Of a stretch of 64,000 nt of DNA, positions 8,741-19,362 are shown piece after piece. How positions within the stretch are numbered: position 1 is the stretch's first letter; every line of letters begins with the position of its first letter. The notes under the pieces were generated by a model. It did no database searches and was not told where the DNA came from. It saw nothing but the letters and a program-made list of their open reading frames with translations. The translations under genes and the position numbers were made by a program. The DNA is from Maea johnstoni (Eukaryota; Annelida; Polychaeta; Spionida; Magelonidae): the NCBI GenBank assembly GCA_963942565.1, contig OZ012690.1, positions 17,586,135 to 17,650,134 of the forward strand, read 5' to 3'.

Positions 8741-10411
8741 ACTAAAATCAACAAATCTAGCATTTGATTTTAATTGTTCTTCATTTCATCTCATCACTTT
8801 TAATGAGTCATACCTTCTGTAAAAAGAAAAATGCAAAATTTCTGACATCACCACATAAAGGTTTATTCATTAACAACAATTTAGCAATTCCATTAAATAA
8901 TATGCCCAGATGTTCAACGTATTTGTCCTGTCATGTCTTTTTTCATAATATAAGCAATTCTGTATAAGAAATCGAAATCTGCACAGTCTCTAAGCGCTCT
9001 TTTATTTAAATTGAGAACTGCTCATACCTATAACTACATGTGCTAAGAATATGGTAGCCTGGCCCTGTACGATGTCTAACCACTTTCGGAATACAGACCC
9101 CATCTAAACCTGTACTGACTAGTTCTCCCTGCACTAACCACAGAATAAATAAAACTACAGTTGAAGTGATGGGCCAAAACAAAGAACTAATATTATTGTG
9201 ATCTGGGACTGGTCATTTAATGCATTGGTGAAATGAATAAACAGAACAATAGCGAAAATTCCTGGTTGCAAACAGCTGTAATTCCATCCTTTAGATTATC
9301 TTAAGGTAACCTGAAGGCTGAGCTGCCAATGTAAATTCAGAGGATCTAAAGGTTACAGAGTGCTCCCTCATTCCCGGCAGTCAGGTCATTCTGAAGTGAA
9401 GTAGGAGAGAGGTTCTCCCTGAACCACTATACCAAGAAAGACCAGCATATAGTAGTAGTGTGTCGATTATTCAAAAGCTACAAGTCTGATTAATCATGCA
9501 AAAATCTAGTCACTTGTAAACAACAAGAAACATTGAAACAAAACGCTGTTTAGGTCTAGTAGCATCTATGAGCATACACACTGATACATTGAAAACTGCG
9601 TCAGCATCCCAGAAATTTATTTGGACAAGATTTGCGTTGTGTTCAGCTATCTGCACAAGTTGCTTCTGCGACCTCTATTGGCAGAATACTGTAGAATAGG
9701 AAATGATTCTGAGCATGTAACTAATCTGAATTTAACAAAATAGAAAATCTCGGTATTATCAAATGCGGAATAAAATCTGCCCCCATCTTTGTTAATGAGT
9801 AATAATGACTGTTCAGTAAAATTAAATTCAGAAAAATAATTTTTGTTCAAATTTGGTATATTTGCACCCCAGATTAATTTCCTATTCTACAGAATGTCGC
9901 AGAATGACGTCATGACGAGACGACATCCCGTCACAGGTTACAAAGTCATAACAAAATCAAAAGCTACAGGTCTGATTAATCAAGCAACACATTTAGTCAC
10001 TTAAAGACAACAAGATACATTGAAAAAAATCCTGGCCTTAGGAGCTTGCCAATGAAGGCAAAATCCCTTTACGATGATAGATGTATTTACCTTGTCTCTT
10101 ATCATTTTCTGTCTCTTCACTTCCTGCCTTTAAAATTGACGATTAGTCAGGAAAAACTCAAGCAACAGACACAATATGAACGCCTTCTTGTCTATGCTTG
10201 TAAAGAAGAGTGCGCACGCACACACATAGCAAGCACAGAAGCTGCAGACAAGCTTGAGTCAGGTCGGGTATTGGTCACTGATATTCGCATGCACTCAAAC
10301 TCATCACTTTAAATGATTCCCACCTCAAGGTGACTATTTATAGGTTGTGCAATGTTGTTTGTTGAGTAATATTTTTTAATTCACTCCAGCGATAAGTTAT
10401 GTATTAAATTG
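8741..10411. repeat. Spacer duplicated elsewhere; no gene
   Basis: About 8600-9685 matches 15560-16648 and, in part, 44660-45340. About 9950-10411 matches 45480-46480, which lacks or carries the 45613-46129 transposon by comparison. The region is non-coding. Its right part is the 3' flank of the truncated gene at 10412-10897 and of ZNF-I. Confidence 0.7.
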
Positions 10412-10897
10412 TTAGACTTCAAGATTTTCCTGCTTAACAATCACTGCACTTGCCATTTCCTCCAACTCTTGTTCTATTGGGAGACACTCTCCCTTTTCCT
10501 GCTTGACTATCACTCTACTAGCATCTTCCTCCAAATCTTGTTCCATTGGGAGACACTCTCCCTTTTCCTGCTTGACTATCACTTTACTATCATTTTCCTC
10601 CAATTCTTGTTTTATAGGAAGACACTGTCCCTTAACAACAACCCATTGCCTAGGTTGTGATAATTGTGTTTCTGTATTGTCAACTGATGACTTTTGATGT
10701 GTTAACTGGTGCTGCTTCGTATGAGATGGTGCCCTTCTAGTCTTATTACACTTATTAAGCTTAAAGGTTCTTTGACCTGTGTGAGTCCGCATGTGTGATA
10801 CCAGACCGTAAGATTGTGCGAATGCCTTGTCACATTCATTGCACTTGAAGGGTCTTTCCCCACTGTGTATCCTCATATGATTTTTCAGAATAGAAGA
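10412..10897 (-). pseudogene. 5'-truncated ZNF relic related to ZNF-I
   Basis: It retains the last half finger ([11 protein letters not shown]), one full finger ([21 protein letters not shown]), the degenerate finger (with a further loss, FKLNKCNK), the linker and three tail units ending VKQENLEV. It matches the 3' third of ZNF-I (46483-47967). The homology stops at about 10897, where unrelated sequence shared with 38590 begins. The frame has no ATG start. This is a deletion or recombination relic rather than a working gene. Confidence 0.8.
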
Positions 10898-11587
10898 AAC
10901 AATAAGCAACACTGAAATAAAATACTGTTCTTAGGGTGTTTCCAACAAAGGCAAAATCCCTTCACGATAATAGATGTATCACCTTGCCTCTATTTTCTCT
11001 GCCTCTTCACTTCCTGTTTCTCCTATTGACATTGAGACAGTCTCAGGGACTTAGCCAGAACCCGTCCTACCTGTCTTTTGGACAGGTAGTTTCCTAAAAA
11101 CCTCCTGTTTGGACAGGCAAAAATTTCTATTATGATTTATCAATTTTGCCTTTCGGGGTGTGGTAACCAAATATTTTCCTAACAACTTAATGATTAAGTC
11201 AGGAAAAAGTGGTAAACTCAAACAAAAGACACAATGTCAACACCTTCTTGTCTTGTAAATAAGAGCGTAACACGCCACTATATTTAAAATAATAACATTC
11301 AAAATAAACTTAATTATGCAATCTCAGTCTATTACATACATCGTCTAAACCGGCAATGATTTTGGCATCGCTCAAAGGTCTGCGCGCCCATAATGCATTT
11401 GCACTGAAGTCAACATCCTACTTCTTTCAAGGTAAACACTGTTGGAATTTTGAAATGTTTGTTTTTTGTTCTTTTTGCACCTGACAAACCCTTTGACGTA
11501 GAAAAAATATGTGAGACTAAAAATTAGATTGGACTGGCCTTATGTATTAAATTGTTCAACATCAAGGTTTTTCTGCTCAACTATTGC
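10898..11587. repeat. Spacer shared with 38590-40250
   Basis: About 10898-11235 matches 38590-39510, and about 11280-11587 matches 39925-40250. It includes the left end of a hAT-like element (see 11044-11190). No gene is seen. Confidence 0.7.
11044..11190. mobile_element. Left-end fragment of a hAT-like transposon
   Basis: It begins CAGGGACTTAGCCAGAA and matches the first part of the complete element at 38740-39483, then breaks off near 11190. It lacks the TA element nested in that copy and so provides the empty site GGTAACCAAAT. Confidence 0.65.
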
Positions 11588-12760
11588 TTAACTAGCATTT
11601 TCCTCCACCTCTTGTTTTATTGGGAGACACTGTCCCTTTTCCTGCTTGACTATCACTCTACTAGCATTTTCCTCCAACTCTTGTTTCATTTGGAGAAACT
11701 GTCCCTTTTCCTGCTTGACTATCACTCTACTAGCGTTTTCCTCCACCTCTTGTTTTATTGGGAGACACTGTCCCTTTTCCTGCTTGACTATCACTCTACT
11801 AGCATTTTCCTCCAACTCTTGTTTTATTGGGAGAAACTGTCCCTTTTCCTGCTTGACTATCACTCTACTAGCGTTTTCCTCCACCTCTTGTTTTATTGGG
11901 AGACACTGTCCCTTTTCCTGCTTGACTATCACTCTACTAGCATTTACCTCCAACTCTTGTTTTATCGGGAGACACTGTCCCTTTTCCTGCTTGACTATCA
12001 CTCTACTAGCATTTTCCTCCAACTCTTGTTTCATTTGGAGAAACTGTCCCTTTTCCTGCTTGACTATCACTCTACTAGCGTTTTCCTCCACCTCTTCTTT
12101 TATTGGGAGACACTGTCCCTTTTCCTGCTTGACTATCACTCTACTAGCATTTACCTCCAACTCTTGTTTTATTGGGAGACACTGTCCCTTTTTCTGCTTG
12201 ACAATAACTCTACTAGCATTTTCCTCCAACTCTTGTTTTATTGGGAGACACTGTCCCTTTTCCTGCTTGACAATCACTCTACTAGCATTTACCTCCAACT
12301 CTTGTTTTGTTAGGAGACACTGTCCCTTTTCCTGCTTGACTATCACTCTACTAGCATTTACCTCCAACTCTTGTTTTATTGGGAGACACTGTCCCTTTTT
12401 CTGCTTGACAATAACTCTACTAGCATTTTCCTCCAACTCTTGTTTTATTGGGAGACACTGTCCCTTTTCCTGCTTGACAATCACTCTACTAGCATTTACC
12501 TCCAACTCTTGTTTTGTTGGGAGACACTGTCCCTTTTCCTGCTTGACACTCACTCTACTAGCATTTTCCTCCACCTCCTGTTTTATTGGAAGACACTGTC
12601 CCTTTTCCTGCTTGACTATCACTCTACTAGCATTTTCCTCCACCTCCTGTTTTATTGGAAGACACTGTCCCTTTTCCTGCTTGACTATTACTCCACTAGC
12701 ATTTTCCTCCAAGTCTTGTTTTATTGGGTGACACTGTTCATAAATGACAACCCATTGCTT
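11588..12760 (-). repeat. 69-bp coding minisatellite, 17 copies (ZNF-C)
   Basis: This is the longest array in the window. Copies differ at a few codons and show block duplication: a run with the variant QFLQMKQELEEN appears twice with the same neighbours, and the pair ending IVKQKKG also appears twice. This points to unequal exchange within the array. Two antisense frames stay open through the array because the unit has no stop in them. Confidence 0.92.
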
Positions 12761-14437
12761 TGGTTCTGATAACTGTTGTTCTGTTTTGTCAGTTGATGTC
12801 TTTTGATATGTTAACTGGTGCTGCTTCGGATGAGATGGTGCCCTACCAGTCTTATTACACTCATCAAACTGGAAAGGTTCTTCTCCTGTGTGAGTCTGCG
12901 TGTGTGATACCAGACCAGAAAATTGTATAAATGCCTTGTCACCTTCACTACACTGGACGGGTCGTTCCCCAATGTGTATCCTCTTATGCTTTTCCAGATG
13001 AGATGAAAGAGTGAATGCCTTGTCACATTCATTGCATTGGAAGGGTCTTTCCTCAGTGTGTATACTCTTATGTCGTGTCAGATTTGAGGGATCTGTGAAT
13101 GCCTTGCCACATTCCTTGCACTGGAATGGTCTTTCCCCACTGTGTATCCTCTTATGCTTTTTCAGATCAGATGAAAGAGTAAATGCCTTGCCACATTCAT
13201 TGTACTGGAAGGGTTTTTCTCCACTGTGTATCCTCTTATGATGTGTCAGAGTTAAAGATTGGGAGAATGTCTTATCACATTCATTGCACTTGAAGGGTCT
13301 TTTACCAGTGTGTATCCTCTTATGCTTTTTCAGATCAGATGAAAGAGTGAATGCCTTGTCACATTCATTGCACTGGAAGGGTCTTTCACCACTGTGTATC
13401 CTCTTATGCCTTTCCAGATTAGAAGAACATGTGAATGTCTTATCACATCCATTGCACTTGAAGGGTCTTTCCCCACTGTGTATCCTCTTATGCTGTCCCA
13501 GATTAGAAGATTGATTGAATGCCTTGCCACATTCATTGCACTGGAAGGGTCTTTCTACTCTGTGTGTCCTGTTATGATTTTCCAGTATAAAAGAAGAAGT
13601 AAATGCCTTGTCACAATCATTGCACTGAAAGAGTCTTTCCCCACTGTGTATCCTCTTATGCGTTTTCAGAGATGAAGACCGAGTGAATGTCATGCCACAT
13701 TCATTGCACTGGAAGGGTCTTTCCCCACTGTGTATCCTCTTATGCTGTGCCAAATTAGAAGATTGAGTGAATGCCTTGCCACATTCATTGCACTGGAAGG
13801 GTCTTTCCCCACTGTGTATCCTCTTATGCTTTACCAGACTTGAAGAACTTTTGAATACCTTGTCACATTCACCACACTGGAAGGGTGTTTCCCCACTGTG
13901 TATCCTCTTATGCTGTGCCAAATTAGAAGATTGAGTGAATGTCTTGTCACATTCATCGCATTGGAAGGGTGTTTCCCCACTGTGTATCCTCTTATGCTGT
14001 GCCAGATTAGTGGATTGAGTGAATGCCTTGCCACATTCATTGCACTGGAAGGGTCTTTCCCCACTGTGTGTTCTCTTATGCCTTCCCAGATTAGAAGAAC
14101 GTGTGAATGCCTTGTCACATTCATTGCACTGGAAGGGTTTCTCCTCACTGTGTATCCTCTTATGTTGTACCAGTTGAGAAGAATGTGAGAATGTCTTGTC
14201 ACATTCATTGCACTGGAAGGGTCTTTCCCCACTGTGTATCCTCTTATGCTGTACCAGGTGAGAAGCCTGTGAAAATGTCCTGTCACATACATCACACTGG
14301 AAGGGTCTTTCACCACTGTGTATCCTCTTATGCTGCACCAGATTGGAAGAACTTGTGAAGTTCTTGATACATACAGTACAGTGATAAGAGCTTTCCTTTT
14401 CATGCCAATCTGCATGATCTACCTTATCTGAAGACAT
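11588..14437 (-). CDS. ZNF-C: longest ZNF, 18 fingers and a 17-unit SUMO-site array
   Basis: A 949-residue protein starting MSSDKVDHADWHEKESSYHC. Eighteen finger positions run from ~20 to ~516. Finger 15 has Tyr for the first Cys (FQYNEC) and finger 18 has Gly for the second (CSEGDK), so sixteen keep all four ligands. The degenerate FQFDECNK finger and linker follow. From ~565 to the end lie 17 units of about 23 residues, with about 28 hydrophobic-K-x-E motifs (IKQE, VKQE, MKQE, IKEE). IKQELEEN matches the acidic-extended SUMO motif. A few sites are lost (VKQK twice, TKQE twice, IKQD once). The finger half is nearly identical to ZNF-G up to finger 11. SUMO recruitment and repression are inference. 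Confidence 0.92.
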   Translation of the reverse strand: MSSDKVDHADWHEKESSYHCTVCIKNFTSSSNLVQHKRIHSGERPFQCDVCDRTFSQASHLVQHKRIHSGERPFQCNECDKTFSHSSQLVQHKRIHSEEKPFQCNECDKAFTRSSNLGRHKRTHSGERPFQCNECGKAFTQSTNLAQHKRIHSGETPFQCDECDKTFTQSSNLAQHKRIHSGETPFQCGECDKVFKSSSSLVKHKRIHSGERPFQCNECGKAFTQSSNLAQHKRIHSGERPFQCNECGMTFTRSSSLKTHKRIHSGERLFQCNDCDKAFTSSFILENHNRTHRVERPFQCNECGKAFNQSSNLGQHKRIHSGERPFKCNGCDKTFTCSSNLERHKRIHSGERPFQCNECDKAFTLSSDLKKHKRIHTGKRPFKCNECDKTFSQSLTLTHHKRIHSGEKPFQYNECGKAFTLSSDLKKHKRIHSGERPFQCKECGKAFTDPSNLTRHKSIHTEERPFQCNECDKAFTLSSHLEKHKRIHIGERPVQCSEGDKAFIQFSGLVSHTQTHTGEEPFQFDECNKTGRAPSHPKQHQLTYQKTSTDKTEQQLSEPKQWVVIYEQCHPIKQDLEENASGVIVKQEKGQCLPIKQEVEENASRVIVKQEKGQCLPIKQEVEENASRVSVKQEKGQCLPTKQELEVNASRVIVKQEKGQCLPIKQELEENASRVIVKQKKGQCLPIKQELEVNASRVIVKQEKGQCLLTKQELEVNASRVIVKQEKGQCLPIKQELEENASRVIVKQKKGQCLPIKQELEVNASRVIVKQEKGQCLPIKEEVEENASRVIVKQEKGQFLQMKQELEENASRVIVKQEKGQCLPIKQELEVNASRVIVKQEKGQCLPIKQEVEENASRVIVKQEKGQFLPIKQELEENASRVIVKQEKGQCLPIKQEVEENASRVIVKQEKGQFLQMKQELEENASRVIVKQEKGQCLPIKQEVEENAS

Positions 14438-15291
14438 GGTAAATAGCTGACCATGAAATGGATGAATAAATAAAAAATACTATATAAATTGTGAGTCATC
14501 AGTTTGCTTCTGATTACTTTTTCTCATAACTTTCCCTGCAAATATATCCAAGAGTTGTATTCAAAGTGAAGACACCAACTTCATGCCAACTTCATGTGGA
14601 CCTTTCTGGATGATGCAGGTATGAATGGATAACTAACTTGAGAATTGTCCTTGTGATACTTGAAAACAACTGTCCCAAAACTTTCACCATAGTTTCACAG
14701 AGTTGAGTCCATCACCTGATTTCTCTCACCAAGATGAAGAAATGAAGAACTTTTAACTTTGACCTTGATTTATTTTGTCTTCATGGGGTGATGTTCAGTT
14801 CACACGCTTATGAATCTGAAAATACAGATAAAAAATATCAAAGCAAGGAAAACAAAGTACAAATTATGGTTGTCTTCATTGGGTGATGTTTAGTCACACA
14901 ATTGTTCCGTTTACCATTATGAATCTGAAAATTCAGATAAAAAAGTCAAAACAAGGAAAACGGAATTCAAATTTGACTTATACAGACATTTAGGTAAATC
15001 CTTTCATTCTATTTTCAATGTGATGTCATCTTTTGTTCCAACTCTCCATCATATTTCAGGAATTAGGAAAATTAACTCTTCGATCTTAAATTACTGGCCA
15101 TCTAGGTCATTCTTGTTGCAATACAATAATTTTTCACAAAATTCTATGCACTGTGTAATCCTGCACACATCTCTAGTTGGGATTGGCACCTTTATAATTT
15201 TCATGATACGATACAATATTGATATTTCCTTAAACGATTTGATGCTGATACAAAATTGCCAGCTGGTCCACTGAACAATAAATTAATTTCC

Positions 15292-15339
<48 letters not shown>

Positions 15340-16574
15340 TAATAATAATAATGATAATAATAATAATAATAATCATCTTTATTTAAAGAGGGTAACTCAG
15401 TCCAATGGTAAGGATCTTCTCCGAGGCCCTCTTGGATATATATAGGTATATATAGAACATATGCTACCAAAAAAATGGACATGGACATTATTCATACTCT
15501 CTGGTCTAGCAGTATTTTCACTATTTTGATGTGGAAAGAGTAATGATTTTATAATTATGTTTTTTGCCCACTTCTCACATGAAACTGGGAAAGGCTACTG
15601 GCGGAAACCAGTTTCTGACAGGATGGTTAAAACAGTTTCTGCCATGGTAAAAAACATCCCAGTGCGGAAACTGCCAACCCCTATATGAACTAAAATCAAC
15701 AAATCTAGCATTTGATTTTAATTGTTCTTCATTTCATCTCATCACTTTTAATGAGTCATACCTTCTGTAAAAAGAAAAACGCAAAAATTTCTGACATCAC
15801 CACATAAAGGTTTATTCATTAACAACAATTTATTAATTCCATTAAATAATATGCCCAGATGTCCAACGTATTTGTCCTAAGATTAACTGGTAAGTCATGT
15901 CTTATTTCATAATATAAGCAATTCTGTATAAGAAATCTAAATCTGCACAGTCTCTAAGCGCTCTTTTATTTAAATTGAGAACTGCTCATACCTATAACTA
16001 CATGTGCTAAGAATATGGTAGCCTGGCCCTGTACGATGTCTAACCACTTTCTGAATACAGACCCCATCTAAACCTGTACTGACTAGTTCTCCCTGCACTA
16101 ACCACAGAATAAATAAAACTACAGTTGAAGTGATGGGCCAAAACAAAGAACTAATATTATTGTGATCTGGGACTGGTCATTTAATGCATTGGTGAAATGA
16201 ATAAACAGAACAATAGCGAAAATTCCTGGTTGCAACCAGCTGTAATTCCATCATTTAGAAATATGTTAAGGTAACCTGAAGGCTGACCTGCCAATGTAAA
16301 TTCAGAGGATCTAAAGGTTACAGAGTGCTCCCTCATTCCTGACAGTCAGGTCATTCTTAAGTGAAGTAGGAAAGAGGTGCTCCCTGAACCACTATATCAA
16401 GAAAGACAAGCTAATAGTAGTGGTGTGTCGATTAATCAAGAGCTATGTCTGATTAATTATGCAAAACATCTAGTAACTTGTAAACAACAAAAAATATTGA
16501 GATAAAACACTGTTTAGGACTAGTAGCATCTATGAGCATACACACTGATAGCTTGAAATCTGAGTCAGCATACC
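14438..16574. repeat. Upstream region of ZNF-C, duplicated upstream of ZNF-G
   Basis: It matches 43570-45340 closely, including leader blocks, a trinucleotide microsatellite and the 15560-16400 spacer. No gene is seen. Confidence 0.8.
15294..15373. repeat. (AAT)n microsatellite
   Basis: About 27 trinucleotide copies with two GAT interruptions. The duplicate at 44424-44489 is shorter and has no interruptions. Confidence 0.98.
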
Positions 16575-18042
16575 AGAAATTTATTTCGACAAGATTTGCG
16601 TTGTGTTCAGCTATCTGCACAAGTTGCTTCTGCGATCTCTATTGGCTGGTCCACTGAATAATAAATTGATTTCCAAATATAGAACATACAATGCTATCCT
16701 TTGCACACATGGGTCTATGTACTTAGAGAACCTCGTAGACCCTTTGCGCACATGGGTCTATAGCAATGTCATCAGAAAATCAGCTTTTAATCAAAGCCCT
16801 CCTCGAGGCTTTTTCACCAGTAATCTGAAAGTGCCATTTTTTTCAAGATTTCAGCCAAAAGGAGCAGTCTGAGGAAAAGAAATTCTGGCACACCTAGTGC
16901 CAGAGTCTTTCTGCTATATGCATGTCAAGTCTTTCACCATAGTTGGCAAAAAGGCCCTACCATTGAGCTACATGTTGTATCACTCTAACAAATGCATAGA
17001 CAATGATTGAGCCACATTTTCTTAAATTATATATTTTGCCAATACTACAATATAAATATCCATTTGCACGTAGGTAGTCATATAACATTTTTATCTTTGC
17101 GTGAAGTAGTTGATAATTGTAGTTGAAATGTTAGAGCTGGTGCTTCATCTCATTTCAAAGCCATAACTAAAATGACTGGAGAAGATACTGCAGGGAACCA
17201 CAGAAAATATGTTATTGGTAAAGAGGGGAATCATTCTTGAAAATATTCAATTCTTCAAAAGAAGGAAAATTCCTAATTGAAGTATTGGTAAGTTCGGGTC
17301 AGTAAATCAAATGATAATATGGTGATGAATCAAATCAACAAGCTGTCAGCTATATTTATTTTCACAATTTATTGAATTGTTTTCCACATACACAATAACA
17401 TGTTTTGAAAATACTTTTGGGTACATCATCTGCAAGAAAATATCATAAACATGTCGGTCCCTCTATTCTAATCTTATATAAATTTTGCTGATGTTACTCC
17501 TTAGACTAATAAAAGAATGGATATGTAGCGAGAGACCAATTAATATATGCGCTATAGTGAAGGCCTGGCTCTGTTGGGGGTCTCTGATCTGGCCTCAGCG
17601 TGATGTCACGAGGGGGACAAGGACCAATGAGGGCTCTTGTATCATTTACACTACAGAGAAACTTGTGCACCACCATGCGCAGAACACAACTTTTGGGCTA
17701 TTCGCCACAGCCAGCCTGTTCAAGTTGACCATTCTGGTATCACTTTTTTTCTATCTGTCAGAAAAAAGAACTCCGTCAAGTTAATAAAAACAGTATTCAA
17801 AGAAGGCATCTCCTTTTCCCAACCCCGAACTGTCACCTCATTCTCTCTTTAGCAATGGGCCTTGTTTCACAAATCATCCTTAGGTTGGTGAGTAGTATTC
17901 AAGTTTTTTTAAATCTATTTTTTGCGCCTGACAAACATTTTGGAGTAAAAATAACTGGTAAGACCAAAAATCATACTAGACTGGCCTTATGTATCAAATA
18001 GTTCAACATCAAGGTTTTCCTGCTTAACTATTGCTTAACTTA
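16575..18042. repeat. 3' flank of ZNF-D, near-exact copy of 1-1468
   Basis: It has the same length and almost the same bases as 1-1468, including the CCAAT module at 17515-17740. No gene is seen. Confidence 0.9.
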
Positions 18043-19362
18043 CTAGCATTTTCCTCTCTCTTGTTTTATTAGCAGACACTGTCCCTTTTCCTGCTTGACT
18101 ATCACTCTACTAGCATTTTCCTCCAACTCTTCTTTTATTGGGAGACACTCTCCATTTTCCTGCTTGACTATCACTCTACTAGCCTTTTCCTCCTCTTCTT
18201 TTATTGGGAGACACGTTCCCTTTTCCTGTTTGACTATCAATCTACTAGCCTTTTCCTCCCCTTCTTTTAATGGGAGACACTCTCCATTTTCCTGCTTGAC
18301 TATCACTCTACTAGCATTTACCTCCAACTCTTGTTTCATTAGGAGACACTGTCCCTTTTCCTGCTTGACTATCACTCTACTAGCCTTTTCCTCCTCTTGT
18401 TTTATTGGGATACACTGCCCATTAATGACAACCCATTGCCTAGGTTCTGATAATTGTGGTTCTGTATTGTCAGTTGAAGCCGTTTGATACTTTAACTGGT
18501 GCTGCTTCGGATGAGATGGTGCTCTACCAGTCGTATTACACTCATCAAACTGGAAAGGTCCTTCTCCTGTGTGAGTCTGCGTGTGTGATACCAGACAAGA
18601 AGATTGTGTGAATGCCTTGTCACTTTCACTACCCTGGAAGATTCTTTCTCCACTGTGTATGCTCTTATGCTTTCTCAGACTTGAAGAATGTGCAAATATC
18701 TTGGTACATTCATTGCATTGGAAGGGTCTTTCCACACTGTGTATCCTCTTATGCCGTGCCAGGGCTGAAGGATCTTTGTAAGCCTTGCCACATTCCTTAC
18801 ACTGGAAGAGTCTTTCTCCACTGTGTATCCTCTTATGACGTGCCAGGGCTGAAGGATCTTTGTAAGCCTTGCCACATTCCTTACACTGGAAGGGCCTTTC
18901 TCCACTGTGTATCCTCTTATGCTGTGCCAGAGATGAAGATTGAGTGAACGTCATGTCACATTCATTGCACTGGAAGGGTCTTTCCACACTGTGTATCCTC
19001 TTATGCTTTTTCAGGTGAGATGAAAGAGTGAATGCCTTGCCACATTCATCGCACTGGAAGGGTCTTTCCCCCTTGTGTATCCTCTTATGCCTTCCCAGAT
19101 TAGAAGAACATGTGAATGCTTTGTCACATGCATTGCACTGGAAGGGTCTTTCCCCACTGTGTATCTTCTTATGGTTTTTCAGATTAGAAGAACATGTGAA
19201 TGCCTTGTGACATTCATTGCACTGGTAGGGTCTTTCCCCACTGTGTATCCTCTTATGCTTTATCAGATTGGAAGAATTTCTAAAGCTCTTATTACATTCA
19301 TCACAATGATAAGGGCTTCCCTTTTCATGCCAATCCCCATTATTTATCTTATCTGAAGACAT
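18043..19362 (-). CDS. ZNF-D: C2H2 zinc-finger protein with SUMO-site array, ZNF-A twin
   Basis: A 439-residue protein from the conserved ATG (MSSDKINNGDWHEKG). The frame stays open ~59 codons upstream through the leader, but that extension is broken in ZNF-A by one base, so I treat it as non-coding. Eight intact fingers, versus ten in ZNF-A: one AYKDPSALAR finger is deleted, and the last finger has decayed (IFQGSESDKAFTQSSC, both cysteines lost). The degenerate finger and linker follow, then six tail units with about nine SUMO-consensus sites. Loss of the last finger suggests relaxed constraint on it. Otherwise it is almost identical to ZNF-A. Confidence 0.88.
   Translation of the reverse strand: MSSDKINNGDWHEKGSPYHCDECNKSFRNSSNLIKHKRIHSGERPYQCNECHKAFTCSSNLKNHKKIHSGERPFQCNACDKAFTCSSNLGRHKRIHKGERPFQCDECGKAFTLSSHLKKHKRIHSVERPFQCNECDMTFTQSSSLAQHKRIHSGERPFQCKECGKAYKDPSALARHKRIHSGERLFQCKECGKAYKDPSALARHKRIHSVERPFQCNECTKIFAHSSSLRKHKSIHSGERIFQGSESDKAFTQSSCLVSHTQTHTGEGPFQFDECNTTGRAPSHPKQHQLKYQTASTDNTEPQLSEPRQWVVINGQCIPIKQEEEKASRVIVKQEKGQCLLMKQELEVNASRVIVKQENGECLPLKEGEEKASRLIVKQEKGTCLPIKEEEEKASRVIVKQENGECLPIKEELEENASRVIVKQEKGQCLLIKQERGKC

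Noticed and set aside
11646-12731. Long plus-strand open frames (up to 361 codons) across the SUMO arrays, also at 6181-7053, 35111-36053 and 24205-24672
   Set aside because: They are antisense to the tail array. The 69-bp unit has no stops in two opposite frames, so repetition alone keeps them open. They have no independent start, domain or flanking conservation.
15201-15488. Open frame rich in tyrosine on the minus strand (also 44361-44603)
   Set aside because: It is only the translation of the (AAT)n microsatellite.
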